Source of the DNA: Saccharimonas sp963542675
Lineage (GTDB): Bacteria > Patescibacteriota > Saccharimonadia > Saccharimonadales > Saccharimonadaceae
DNA length: 5,770 nt
Reading direction: 5' to 3'
Assembly: GCA_963542675.1 (NCBI GenBank)
Contig: CAUTXC010000039.1
Location: 1-5,770 of the forward strand
The stretch's first letter is position 1. Each line of letters starts with the position of its first letter. Of this stretch, positions 1 through 5,631 are shown in pieces. Under the pieces are notes generated by a model. That model searched no databases. It saw only the letters and a list, made by a program, of their open reading frames with translations, and was not told where the DNA came from. The translations under genes and the position numbers were made by a program.

Positions 1-119
1 GGAGTGTGAAAACAGATTGCAATAATCTGTTTTCAGCCCAGCGCAAGAGGTCGATATCCAGTGAATATCGACCCTTATAGTGTTCCTGAGGAGGGAGTGT
101 GGGGAGGTGGAGCGTGAGA
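1..119 (+). ncRNA. Structured RNA-like element, copy 1 (5' end cut by window edge)
   Basis: Positions 1-119 align without gaps to 2264-2382, with 12 differences by eye (about 90% identity); the first 55 bases are identical. Two hairpins are visible: 8-18 with 24-34 (11 bp, GAAAACAGATT/AATCTGTTTTC) and 49-57 with 65-73 (9 bp, GGTCGATAT/ATATCGACC). Eight of the 12 differences lie in the tip of the second hairpin, where pair A56-T66 here is G-C in copy 2, a compensatory change. The 5' strand of the closing stem would lie just outside the window. The element ends 30 bp before the stop codon of the convergent recombinase gene. I do not recognise the RNA class; it lacks RNase P, tmRNA and SRP signature motifs. 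A MITE-like repeat is the main alternative. The strand is inferred from a G-U pair in copy 2. Confidence 0.5.
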
Positions 120-148
120 GCACTCAGCTTTATCCTGAATTTGGATAT

Positions 149-1090
149 CTACCCCTGTTCTCTCCCGCTATGAAATTGCTCGAAGATGTCGCGCAGGTGT
201 TGGTCGGTAACGTGGGTGTAGACCTGTGTGGTGCTGATGTTGCTGTGGCCGAGCATGCTCTGGACACTGCGCAAGTCAGCGCCATTCATCAATAGGTCGG
301 TCGCGAAGCTGTGGCGCATGGTGTGAGGGCTGACGTGCTTGGTGATGCCAGCGAGGCGGGCATATTTGCCAATCATCGATTGCACACTGCGCGTCGTGAG
401 GCGGCGGAAGTCGCCACTGGTGTTTGTGGCACCGTGGTTGCGGCTATAGCTGATGAAGAGTGGGTCGAGCGAATCATGCCGGGCGCTGAGGTAGGTCTCG
501 ATCTGCTCGGCGGCACGGCTACTGACAAAGACCGGACGGTCTTTTTGGCCCTTACCACGCACCATGAACTCACGGCGCTTGAGGTTGATGTGGTCGCGAT
601 TGAGATTGACCAGCTCTGAGACGCGCAGACCACTGGAGAAGAGCAGCTCGATGATGGCTTTGTCGCGCAAATTGGCTTCTTTGCCATCGCTTGGCACGGC
701 ATCAATCATCCGCTCTACTTCGTCATAATGCAGAAAGGTGACTTGCCGTTTGTGTGTCTTGGGGAGCTCGATCTTGCTCGGCGAGAGGCTGGTGATGTCG
801 CGCTTAGAGAGGTAGTTGAGAAAGCCGCGCAGCGCGATGAGGTGGTAACTCTGGGTAAGCATGCCGAGCTCCTCGCCATAGACGCTTTGGTAGCGATTGA
901 GCCAGAGGCGGTAGCGCCGCACCAACTCGGGCGTGATCTGATCGACCGTCAATTCAGCGCCAGCAAACTCAACAAAGCGCTCGAGGTAGTGTTTGTAGTT
1001 CTCCGCTGTCTTGGACGATCGGCCGCGCTCCACCTCCATGTATTCGATGAAGTCAATGATCAAATCTTGCATGTAATAGTGCTGTGCCAT
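149..1090 (-). CDS. xer: Tyrosine recombinase, XerC/XerD family
   Basis: This 313-aa protein is a site-specific tyrosine recombinase that would cut and rejoin DNA through a 3'-phosphotyrosine intermediate. Residues about 8-95 form the N-terminal SAM-like core-binding domain (IDFIEYMEVERG near the start), and residues about 115-305 the catalytic domain. All catalytic residues are visible: R156 in SGLRVSEL, K180 in RGKGQKDR, H256 and R259 in PHTMRH, H282 in LGHS, and nucleophile Y291 in TTQVYTHV. The length matches XerC/XerD (about 300 aa), so the gene looks intact. The likely role is chromosome-dimer resolution at a dif site; whether it is XerC, XerD or a sole Xer cannot be told from sequence alone. 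M1 is preferred because a -10 box sits 7 nt upstream, implying a leaderless mRNA; M7 (MQDLIIDF) would give a more typical Xer N-terminus but has no Shine-Dalgarno. An integrase of a mobile element is possible, but no att duplication of either nearby tRNA is seen. Confidence 0.93.
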   Translation of the reverse strand: MAQHYYMQDLIIDFIEYMEVERGRSSKTAENYKHYLERFVEFAGAELTVDQITPELVRRYRLWLNRYQSVYGEELGMLTQSYHLIALRGFLNYLSKRDITSLSPSKIELPKTHKRQVTFLHYDEVERMIDAVPSDGKEANLRDKAIIELLFSSGLRVSELVNLNRDHINLKRREFMVRGKGQKDRPVFVSSRAAEQIETYLSARHDSLDPLFISYSRNHGATNTSGDFRRLTTRSVQSMIGKYARLAGITKHVSPHTMRHSFATDLLMNGADLRSVQSMLGHSNISTTQVYTHVTDQHLRDIFEQFHSGREQG

Positions 1091-1097
1091 TTGCCAT

Positions 1098-1103
1098 AGT
1101 ATA
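1098..1103 (-). promoter_or_regulatory. Probable -10 box of the Xer recombinase gene
   Basis: On the minus strand the sequence reads TATACT, one mismatch from TATAAT, with 7 nt before the ATG. A start site 6-8 nt downstream of the -10 would fall at or next to the start codon, so the mRNA would be leaderless. No good -35 is seen at the expected distance. Confidence 0.5.
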
Positions 1104-1183
1104 CCACAATATATAGACAGAGAGGTAGAGTATCAGGTGTCGGCAGGGGTATCGTATCTGACTATATGATTGTTTTTTAGCCA

Positions 1184-1294
1184 GCGCCGTAGCCTACTGG
1201 ACCGAAAATGTTCCGGCCAGATTAGACGATAGAGCATACTCGCATATGGTATTGCTGGCCTCTAGATATTTTCGTGTCCAGTAAGCTACGGTGC
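1184..1294. repeat. Long imperfect inverted repeat / hairpin between xer and ndk
   Basis: Positions 1184-1202 pair with 1276-1294 (one G-U, one C-A mismatch), 1203-1212 pair with 1265-1274 after a one-base bulge at 1275, and 1215-1220 pair with 1255-1260. A weak inner stem (1235-1239 with 1249-1254) follows. In total about 34 pairs form a rod of 111 nt. As plus-strand RNA it has three G-U pairs (1186-1292, 1210-1267, 1212-1265) and two C-A mismatches; the minus strand would have the reverse, so plus is slightly favoured. TATGAT at 1165-1170 could be a -10 for it, without a clear -35. No poly-T follows, so it is not an ordinary terminator. It could be a small RNA gene or a MITE-like element; no target-site duplication is visible. 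Confidence 0.6.
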
Positions 1295-1342
1295 AATACA
1301 CAGTTCTGGCACTTTCCATTTTCGCGATCACTCACAATACGC

Positions 1343-1348
1343 TATAAT
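1343..1348 (+). promoter_or_regulatory. -10 box of ndk
   Basis: This is a perfect TATAAT. The start site would be near 1355, giving a leader of about 22 nt with the Shine-Dalgarno inside it. The -35 (around 1320-1325, TTTCGC at 17-bp spacing) matches the consensus poorly. Confidence 0.7.
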
Positions 1349-1366
1349 ACAAGCAAACCTAACAAT

Positions 1367-1372
1367 AAGGAG
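1367..1372 (+). promoter_or_regulatory. Ribosome binding site of ndk
   Basis: AAGGAG lies 4 nt before the ATG at 1377. It fixes the start of ndk and is the only clear Shine-Dalgarno among the four protein genes here. Confidence 0.8.
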
Positions 1373-1376
1373 CTTT

Positions 1377-1907
1377 ATGAGCGAAACAACAGCGGTGCCC
1401 AATAACAATAATGTGCAAAAGACCTTGGTCGTCTTCAAGCCAGACGCTGTGCAGCGGGGGATTGTGGGCGAGATTTTGACCCGTTTTGAGCGGGTGGGTC
1501 TCAAGATTGTGGCTGTCAAGATGATCGCTCCGACACGTGATCATTACTACCGCCACTACGAGGAGATTGGCAAGATGGTGTCGCGCCGTGGCAAGCACGC
1601 CTTTGGGGTGACGCTGGACTTTATGATGCAAGGGCCAGTTATTGCCATGGTGTTTGAGGGAGTAGAGGCTGTCAAGCTGGTGCGCAAGCTGGTGGGCCCC
1701 ACCGAGCCAATGGCTGCCGAGATGGGGACGATCCGCGGTGACTACTCGCACATGAGCTTTGGCTATGCCAACGACGAAGACAAGGGTGTGCCCAACCTCA
1801 TCCATGCTTCGGGCAATCCCGAGGAAGCTGAGCAAGAGATCAATCACTGGTTCTCAGATGACGAAATCTACGAGTACCATGCGTTGCATGAGAAGTTTAC
1901 GCGCTAA
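1377..1907 (+). CDS. ndk: Nucleoside diphosphate kinase
   Basis: This 176-aa protein transfers the terminal phosphate of ATP to nucleoside diphosphates through a phosphohistidine, keeping NTP and dNTP pools balanced in the cytoplasm. The NDK fold is evident from TLVVFKPDAVQRG (K21), MMQGPVIAMVFEG, the VRKLVGPTEP segment (R103, T109), GTIRGDY (R120) and the active-site segment NLIHASGNPEEAEQEI with N140 and catalytic H143. It is longer than E. coli Ndk (143 aa) for two reasons: about 9 extra N-terminal residues (an asparagine-rich start) and about 10 extra residues between R120 and H143 (that distance is 23 here and 13 in E. coli and human enzymes). The start is set by the Shine-Dalgarno at 1367. 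The gene appears monocistronic, with its own promoter and terminator, and is divergent from the recombinase. Long open frames on its opposite strand are shadows. Confidence 0.97.
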   Translation: MSETTAVPNNNNVQKTLVVFKPDAVQRGIVGEILTRFERVGLKIVAVKMIAPTRDHYYRHYEEIGKMVSRRGKHAFGVTLDFMMQGPVIAMVFEGVEAVKLVRKLVGPTEPMAAEMGTIRGDYSHMSFGYANDEDKGVPNLIHASGNPEEAEQEINHWFSDDEIYEYHALHEKFTR

Positions 1908-1928
1908 GCGTTGGCATCGGACTGCTGC

Positions 1929-1955
1929 AAAAACACCTCTCTCAGAGGTGTTTTT
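1929..1955 (+). terminator. Intrinsic terminator of ndk, probably bidirectional
   Basis: A perfect 12-bp stem (AAAAACACCTCT with AGAGGTGTTTTT) around a CTC loop starts 21 nt after the ndk stop. It has a T-run on the plus strand and, by symmetry, on the minus strand, so it could also stop transcripts from the convergent tRNA-Asp. Confidence 0.9.
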
Positions 1956-2070
1956 GTGATGTGTGAGGGTTGAGGTGAAGATGATGATGCGAGCTACAAC
2001 AGGGGTTATTCGTGCACTAAATAAAAACACCCACTTGACGCATTGCAAGAGGGTATATCGTATCCAATAC

Positions 2071-2148
2071 TGGCGCGCTCGACCGGATTCGAACCGGCGA
2101 TCTTCTCCGTGACAGGGAGACGTGATAGGCCATCTTCACTACGAGCGC
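2071..2148 (-). tRNA. tRNA-Asp (anticodon GTC)
   Basis: The 78-nt minus-strand sequence folds as a full cloverleaf: acceptor GCGCTCG/CGAGCGC, D stem GTGA/TCAC with GG in the loop, anticodon stem TCTCC/GGAGA with loop CTGTCAC (anticodon GTC, complement at 2111-2113), a 5-nt variable loop, and T arm GCCGG-TTCGAAT-CCGGT (one G-U). Discriminator G and C38 fit aspartate identity, and the 3' CCA is encoded. It is convergent with ndk and divergent from structured element copy 2. Confidence 0.97.
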
Positions 2149-2161
2149 ATAGGCTAGATCA

Positions 2162-2190
2162 ATATTAGCAGCAATTACCAAAAATCGCAA
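2162..2190 (-). promoter_or_regulatory. Promoter of tRNA-Asp
   Basis: On the minus strand, TTGCGA (2185-2190) and TAATAT (2162-2167) stand 17 bp apart, and the -10 ends 13 nt before the mature 5' end of the tRNA. Each box matches its consensus at four or more positions. It is the best two-part promoter in the window. Confidence 0.6.
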
Positions 2191-2237
2191 GAGGTTCACG
2201 AAAGGAATCGCAGGTTTTTTGCTTTTTCTAGCGCTAA

Positions 2238-2375
2238 CTCACCCTCCCCACACTTCATCCGATGGAGTGTGAAAACAGATTGCAATAATCTGTTTTCAGC
2301 CCAGCGCAAGAGGTCGATGCCTGGGAGACATCGACCCTTATAGTGTTCCGGAGGAGGGAGTGCGGGGAGGGTGAG
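2238..2375 (+). ncRNA. Structured RNA-like element, copy 2 (complete)
   Basis: A closing stem pairs 2238-2249 (CTCACCCTCCCC) with 2364-2375 (GGGGAGGGTGAG), 12 bp. Inside it, with no linker, come a stem of 2249-2257 with 2263-2271 (9 bp, one G-U at 2255-2265) and a stem of 2271-2281 with 2287-2297 (11 bp). After a 14-nt linker comes 2312-2319 with 2329-2336 (8 bp). A conserved 27-nt purine-rich linker leads back to the closing stem. The sharing of C2249 and G2271 between neighbouring stems suggests coaxial stacking. Homology to copy 1 continues about 7 nt past the closing stem. The G-U pair, which would be A-C on the other strand, favours plus. No clear promoter or terminator is seen. It lies between divergent tRNA-Asp and downstream tRNA-Thr. 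I cannot assign it to a known RNA class; a MITE with terminal inverted repeats is the alternative. Confidence 0.55.
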
Positions 2376-2474
2376 CGTGAGAAGCAGTGAAAATTAGGTT
2401 ATTACCCTGCAGCACAAGGTAGCTTCTACAGGCTATCCCCGCCGCGCTGCCTTCCATTTTCGCCTCGCCTCTAG

Positions 2475-2480
2475 TATAAT
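2475..2480 (+). promoter_or_regulatory. -10 box of tRNA-Thr and probably of the downstream membrane genes
   Basis: This is a perfect TATAAT whose 3' end is 11 nt before the tRNA 5' end. At 17-bp spacing the -35 position is TTCCAT (2452-2457), a weak match. No other promoter or terminator is seen before the glycosyltransferase gene, so this may drive the whole unit. Confidence 0.7.
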
Positions 2481-2491
2481 ATAGCGGTGAT

Positions 2492-2567
2492 GCCGCTGTA
2501 GCTCAGTTGGTAGAGCGGCGCTTTCGTAAAGCGTAGGTCACCGGTTCGAGTCCGGTCAGCGGCTCCA
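2492..2567 (+). tRNA. tRNA-Thr (anticodon CGT)
   Basis: This 76-nt cloverleaf has acceptor GCCGCTG/CAGCGGC, D stem GCTC/GAGC with loop AGTTGGTA, anticodon stem GCGCT/AGCGT with loop TTCGTAA (anticodon CGT, reads ACG), T arm ACCGG-TTCGAGT-CCGGT, discriminator T and encoded CCA. There is no terminator behind it; a membrane-protein ATG follows 7 nt after the CCA. Confidence 0.97.
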
Positions 2568-2574
2568 TTTGTTT

Positions 2575-2961
2575 ATGACCAAAGAGAAGAAGGATTTTCT
2601 GCGTACTCCTCTCCGCACGATCGCGGCCGATCGGCCATTCTTTGCGGCGCTGATTGGTGTGTTTGTTGCGGGCATCATCTATATGCTGGTGATGGGCTTC
2701 ACGCTGCAGGTGCGCGATGTGCAGGTTTATGTGCGCTACACCGCCTTTGGCGAGGCGCATTTTTATAAGAGTTATTGGTATTATTTGCTCAGTTTCGTGT
2801 TGTTTGGTGCGCTGGTAATGGTGGTGCACATTGGCCTGATGGTTAAGCTGTATAGCCTGCAGCGCCGCCAGACAGCGCTTTTTGTGGGGGCGGCAGCAGT
2901 ATTGGTGCTGCTGGTTGCTGCCTCGTATGGATTAGCAGTAATGCACCTGGCGTATCGATAA
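2575..2961 (+). CDS. Small three-helix membrane protein of unknown function
   Basis: This is a 128-aa protein from the ATG at 2575. I do not recognise a named family. The N-terminus is basic (TKEKKDFLRTPLR), followed by likely transmembrane helices at about 22-42, 68-91 and 100-123. An aromatic loop of about 25 residues (RDVQVYVRYTAFGEAHFY and on) lies between helices 1 and 2, and a short basic loop (KLYSLQRRQ) between 2 and 3. By the positive-inside rule the N-terminus is inside and the aromatic loop outside. A TTG six bases upstream is a possible start but almost touches the tRNA. No Shine-Dalgarno is present. The stop codon directly abuts the glycosyltransferase start (TAAATG), so the two are probably translated together, and a role as membrane partner of that enzyme is a reasonable inference only. 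Confidence 0.85.
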   Translation: MTKEKKDFLRTPLRTIAADRPFFAALIGVFVAGIIYMLVMGFTLQVRDVQVYVRYTAFGEAHFYKSYWYYLLSFVLFGALVMVVHIGLMVKLYSLQRRQTALFVGAAAVLVLLVAASYGLAVMHLAYR

Positions 2962-4668
2962 ATGAACCACAACGATCTCGAGCTGCCCATGGGCAAGCGC
3001 ACTCTCCTCTACCGATTATTTGAAATTCTCCCAGCATTCCTCAGCTACGGGATGCTGATTTTGTTCATCATTTTGTCTTTGATCAATCCACTGTGGGCGT
3101 CTATCTACCTCCTCGTCTTGGTGATGAGTGTGATTGTCCGCTCGGTTGGCATTGCCTACCGCACCCTAACGGGCCACCACCAGCTGGAGAAGGCGCAGAA
3201 GGTAGACTGGCGGCAGCGTCTGGAGCAGCTCGAAGACCCAATAGCGAGCTATGCTGCCATTCAGCAGCAGCCACTACCGAAGCGGCATCAACGTGAATTT
3301 CACGCCCAAGAGCATCGCGAGAATCTCCGCCTTATGGCGGCCGACCCAGCGAGCTTCCCGCGACCATCGCAACTCTACCAAGCAGTGATTGTAGCGGCAT
3401 ACAATGAGTCGTATGACGTCTTGCAGCCTACCATTGAGTCGGTCAAGAACACAACGTACAACAACAAGCAGATCATCCTCGTTCTTGCCTACGAGGAGCG
3501 TGGTGGGGTGGATATTGCCCGCACAGCCGCTCGCCTCCAGCAGGAGTATGGCGATGTATTCTTCACCTTCCAGACTATCATGCACCCTAAGGACATGCCT
3601 GATGAGGTGATTGGTAAGGGCGGTAACATCACCTATGCTGGTAAGCAGCTCCAGCGCTATTGTGACGAGCAGGGGATTGCCTACAGTGATGTGATGATCA
3701 CTACGCTCGACAGCGACAACCGCCCATATCCATCATACTTCGACTATGTGGCGTATGAGTATATCGTTCACCCCGAGCGCAAGCGTTTGTCGTACCAGCC
3801 GATTGCACTATACTTTGGCAACATCTGGGATGCGCCAGCGCCGATGCGGGTGATTGCGACGGGTAACTCCTTCTGGACGATCATCAGCAGTATGCGCCCC
3901 CACACGTTGCGCAACTTTGCCTCGCACTCACAGCCAATGGATGCTCTGGTGGAGATGAATTTCTGGAGTACACGCAGCATCGTGGAAGATGGCCACCAGT
4001 ACTGGCGCAGCTACTTCTACTTTGCGGGAGACTACAGTGTTTTGCCTATCCATGTGCCGATCTACCAAGATGCCGTGATGGACAACACCTTCTGGGGGAC
4101 AGTGGTGGCACAGTTTAAGCAGCTCCGGCGTTGGAGCTATGGTGCATCGGACATCCCATATGTGGCAATACGTACCTTTACGCGGCGGCGCAATGTGCCA
4201 TTTGCAGAGGTGTTTGCCCGCTTCATGCGCTTACTTGATGGGCATGTGACCCTGGCTGTGATGGCATTTTTGGTCACCTTTGGTGGGTGGGTACCACTGT
4301 TGATCAATCAAGAATCGTCACGCAGCTATGCGGTGCACATGCTGCCTGAGGTGATTAGCAATTTGCAGCGCTTCGCGATGATCGGTATCTTTATCACCGT
4401 CTTCTTGATGCTTAAGATGCTGCCGCCACGGCCTGAACGTTACAAGCGTCGGCGCAGCTTTGCTATGGTGGCGCAGTGGATTCTTATGCCCGTCACATCC
4501 ATTTGCTTTAGTGCGATTGGTGCCTTTAATGCGCAGACGCACCTGGCGTTTGGTCGTTATCTCGATAAATTTGATGTAACCGTCAAGGCCACTACTGGCT
4601 CACGTGACCGCGCTAAAGCTGCTAAACAAGCCCAAAAAGCCGCCAAGAAGCAGCGTAAGAAAGAATAA
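2962..4668 (+). CDS. Membrane glycosyltransferase, family 2 (GT-A fold, processive type)
   Basis: This 568-aa protein probably transfers sugars from nucleotide-sugars on the cytoplasmic face of the membrane to make an envelope polysaccharide or glycolipid. Two helices at about 24-42 and 45-65 precede a large cytoplasmic GT2 domain. That domain has VIVAAYNES (142-150, nucleotide site), KGGNITYAG (219-227), the DxD motif DSD (250-252, metal and nucleotide-sugar binding), the catalytic-base ED in IVEDGH (342-343) and QLRRW (387-391, QxxRW). The ED plus QxxRW set is known from cellulose- and hyaluronan-synthase-like enzymes. Helices at about 428-447, 470-487 and 503-523 follow, then AQTHLAFGRYL and a Lys/Ala-rich tail (about 545-568), presumably cytoplasmic. 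The donor sugar and product cannot be read from the sequence. The start directly follows the upstream stop (TAAATG) without a clear Shine-Dalgarno; M10 is an alternative start. Confidence 0.92.
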   Translation: MNHNDLELPMGKRTLLYRLFEILPAFLSYGMLILFIILSLINPLWASIYLLVLVMSVIVRSVGIAYRTLTGHHQLEKAQKVDWRQRLEQLEDPIASYAAIQQQPLPKRHQREFHAQEHRENLRLMAADPASFPRPSQLYQAVIVAAYNESYDVLQPTIESVKNTTYNNKQIILVLAYEERGGVDIARTAARLQQEYGDVFFTFQTIMHPKDMPDEVIGKGGNITYAGKQLQRYCDEQGIAYSDVMITTLDSDNRPYPSYFDYVAYEYIVHPERKRLSYQPIALYFGNIWDAPAPMRVIATGNSFWTIISSMRPHTLRNFASHSQPMDALVEMNFWSTRSIVEDGHQYWRSYFYFAGDYSVLPIHVPIYQDAVMDNTFWGTVVAQFKQLRRWSYGASDIPYVAIRTFTRRRNVPFAEVFARFMRLLDGHVTLAVMAFLVTFGGWVPLLINQESSRSYAVHMLPEVISNLQRFAMIGIFITVFLMLKMLPPRPERYKRRRSFAMVAQWILMPVTSICFSAIGAFNAQTHLAFGRYLDKFDVTVKATTGSRDRAKAAKQAQKAAKKQRKKE

Positions 4669-4704
4669 TGCCTGTACGCTTTTGTGCGAAAGTAAACTAG
4701 CTTT

Positions 4705-4731
4705 ATAACCGGCCAGAGAATGGCCGGTTAT
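4705..4731 (+). terminator. Terminator hairpin after the glycosyltransferase gene
   Basis: A perfect 11-bp stem (ATAACCGGCCA with TGGCCGGTTAT, loop GAGAA) lies 36 nt after the stop. The following tract (TATGTTGG) is only partly T-rich, so termination may be weaker than at ndk. Confidence 0.7.
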
Positions 4732-4778
4732 TATGTTGGTGTGGATTGGAGCGCAATGTCTCAAACTAGCACCTCTTT

Positions 4779-4808
4779 CTCTGTCACTCCTGGTGAGAGA
4801 GTTATAAT
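4779..4808 (+). promoter_or_regulatory. Candidate promoter with operator-like inverted repeat
   Basis: A perfect TATAAT at 4803-4808 is immediately preceded by an inverted repeat, CTCTGTCAC (4779-4787) with GTGAGAGAG (4793-4801), 8 of 9 pairs matched, loop TCCTG. The repeat covers the spacer and -35 zone. It might be an operator, or a second terminator-like hairpin of the glycosyltransferase unit. No strong -35 is seen and no convincing gene lies downstream. Confidence 0.35.
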
Positions 4809-5520
4809 GGTCGCACTTAAGGTAGGGCTATAGCAGGACTTCGCGGCAGATTTTATACTCTATTGAAGGGTGAGAAAGGAGAGGATGATGTCGAAGAGAA
4901 GGCTAGATTTTGGCGCTATGGGGGAGTGATTTACTGGTGATATTAATCCAAAGTCTTTTGTATTTGTATCTCTTACGCCTACGCCTTACTGCATGGTCAT
5001 AGGGGTGATTAATGAGAGCGTGCTGTCAATTAATATTGCATCGAGGAGGCTCATAAGTGCTATTGATGCTATTGAGATAGCCGGTTTGCTGACTCGGAGC
5101 AGAGCTGCTTTGACTATAGCACCATGGATGAGCGGCTAGCAGGGATCGTAGTAGCAATGCTAGCCAGGCATTATCAACCTCATCTTTGTGGTGTGATGAG
5201 CTTATCTTGGTCTCACGATGTATTTAAGGGAGTGATATGAAAAATGAGAGAGTATAAAGTACAAAAGGTTATTTAATGCAGGTATGGGTGGTATTCACGC
5301 TGAGCTGAATTACCTTTGGCAATATTCACGCGAGTGACTGAGAGTGGCGGCGCTCACTTCCTGATCTGTCTGGTAAGAGATGGATAGAGAGGCTAAGTGT
5401 GTAGGTAAGCTATGGACTCCATAATCTCTTTCTATAGTAGTGAGGATCCCTTTAGTGAAGCAAATATGTAGCGTTATTTCCGGTGAAGTCTCTAGAGCTC
5501 TAATGGAATTTTACAGAGGT

Positions 5521-5590
5521 CATGTTATTGAAATAACTATTATGCTACAAAAATATCAAAATACAAATGATAACTATGTATGCATTATAT
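5521..5590. other. AT-rich block, candidate DNA unwinding element
   Basis: By direct count 14 of 70 bases are G or C (20%), far below the genes in this window. It lies 42-110 nt from an exact DnaA box, on the side that its orientation would favour for opening. Confidence 0.35.
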
Positions 5591-5631
5591 CACCACACGC
5601 ATATGATGAGCAGTAAAATGGCCATGTGCAA

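Noticed and set aside
1359..1847. 162-codon open frame antisense to ndk
   Set aside because: It lies wholly opposite a clear ndk with promoter, ribosome site and terminator; its protein shows no recognisable motif. Several frames opposite the recombinase and glycosyltransferase were dropped for the same reason.
2034..2065. TTGACG as a plus-strand -35 reading toward tRNA-Asp
   Set aside because: No acceptable -10 lies at 16-18 bp, and the transcript would run antisense to the tRNA.
2071..2567. tRNA genes as attachment sites for the nearby tyrosine recombinase
   Set aside because: No second copy of either tRNA 3' end was found in the window, and the recombinase looks like a housekeeping Xer.
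2569..2574. TTG start for the small membrane protein
   Set aside because: It begins 2 nt after the tRNA CCA, adds only two residues and has no ribosome site; the ATG at 2575 is simpler.
5124..5240. 38-codon open frame whose TGA overlaps another ATG (ATGA)
   Set aside because: No Shine-Dalgarno, no recognisable family, the following frame is only 6 codons, and the length is within chance expectation.
5292..5331. Iteron-like direct repeats (TATTCACGC twice, 31 bp apart; TGCTATTGA tandem)
   Set aside because: Around two 9-bp repeats are expected by chance in a kilobase, and neither recurs a third time.
5521..5590. Possible dif site in the AT-rich block (for example around GTTATTGAAATAAC)
   Set aside because: Only one arm can be forced to resemble a Xer arm (GTAGCATAA on the minus strand); the other arm and the 6-bp centre do not fit the dif consensus.
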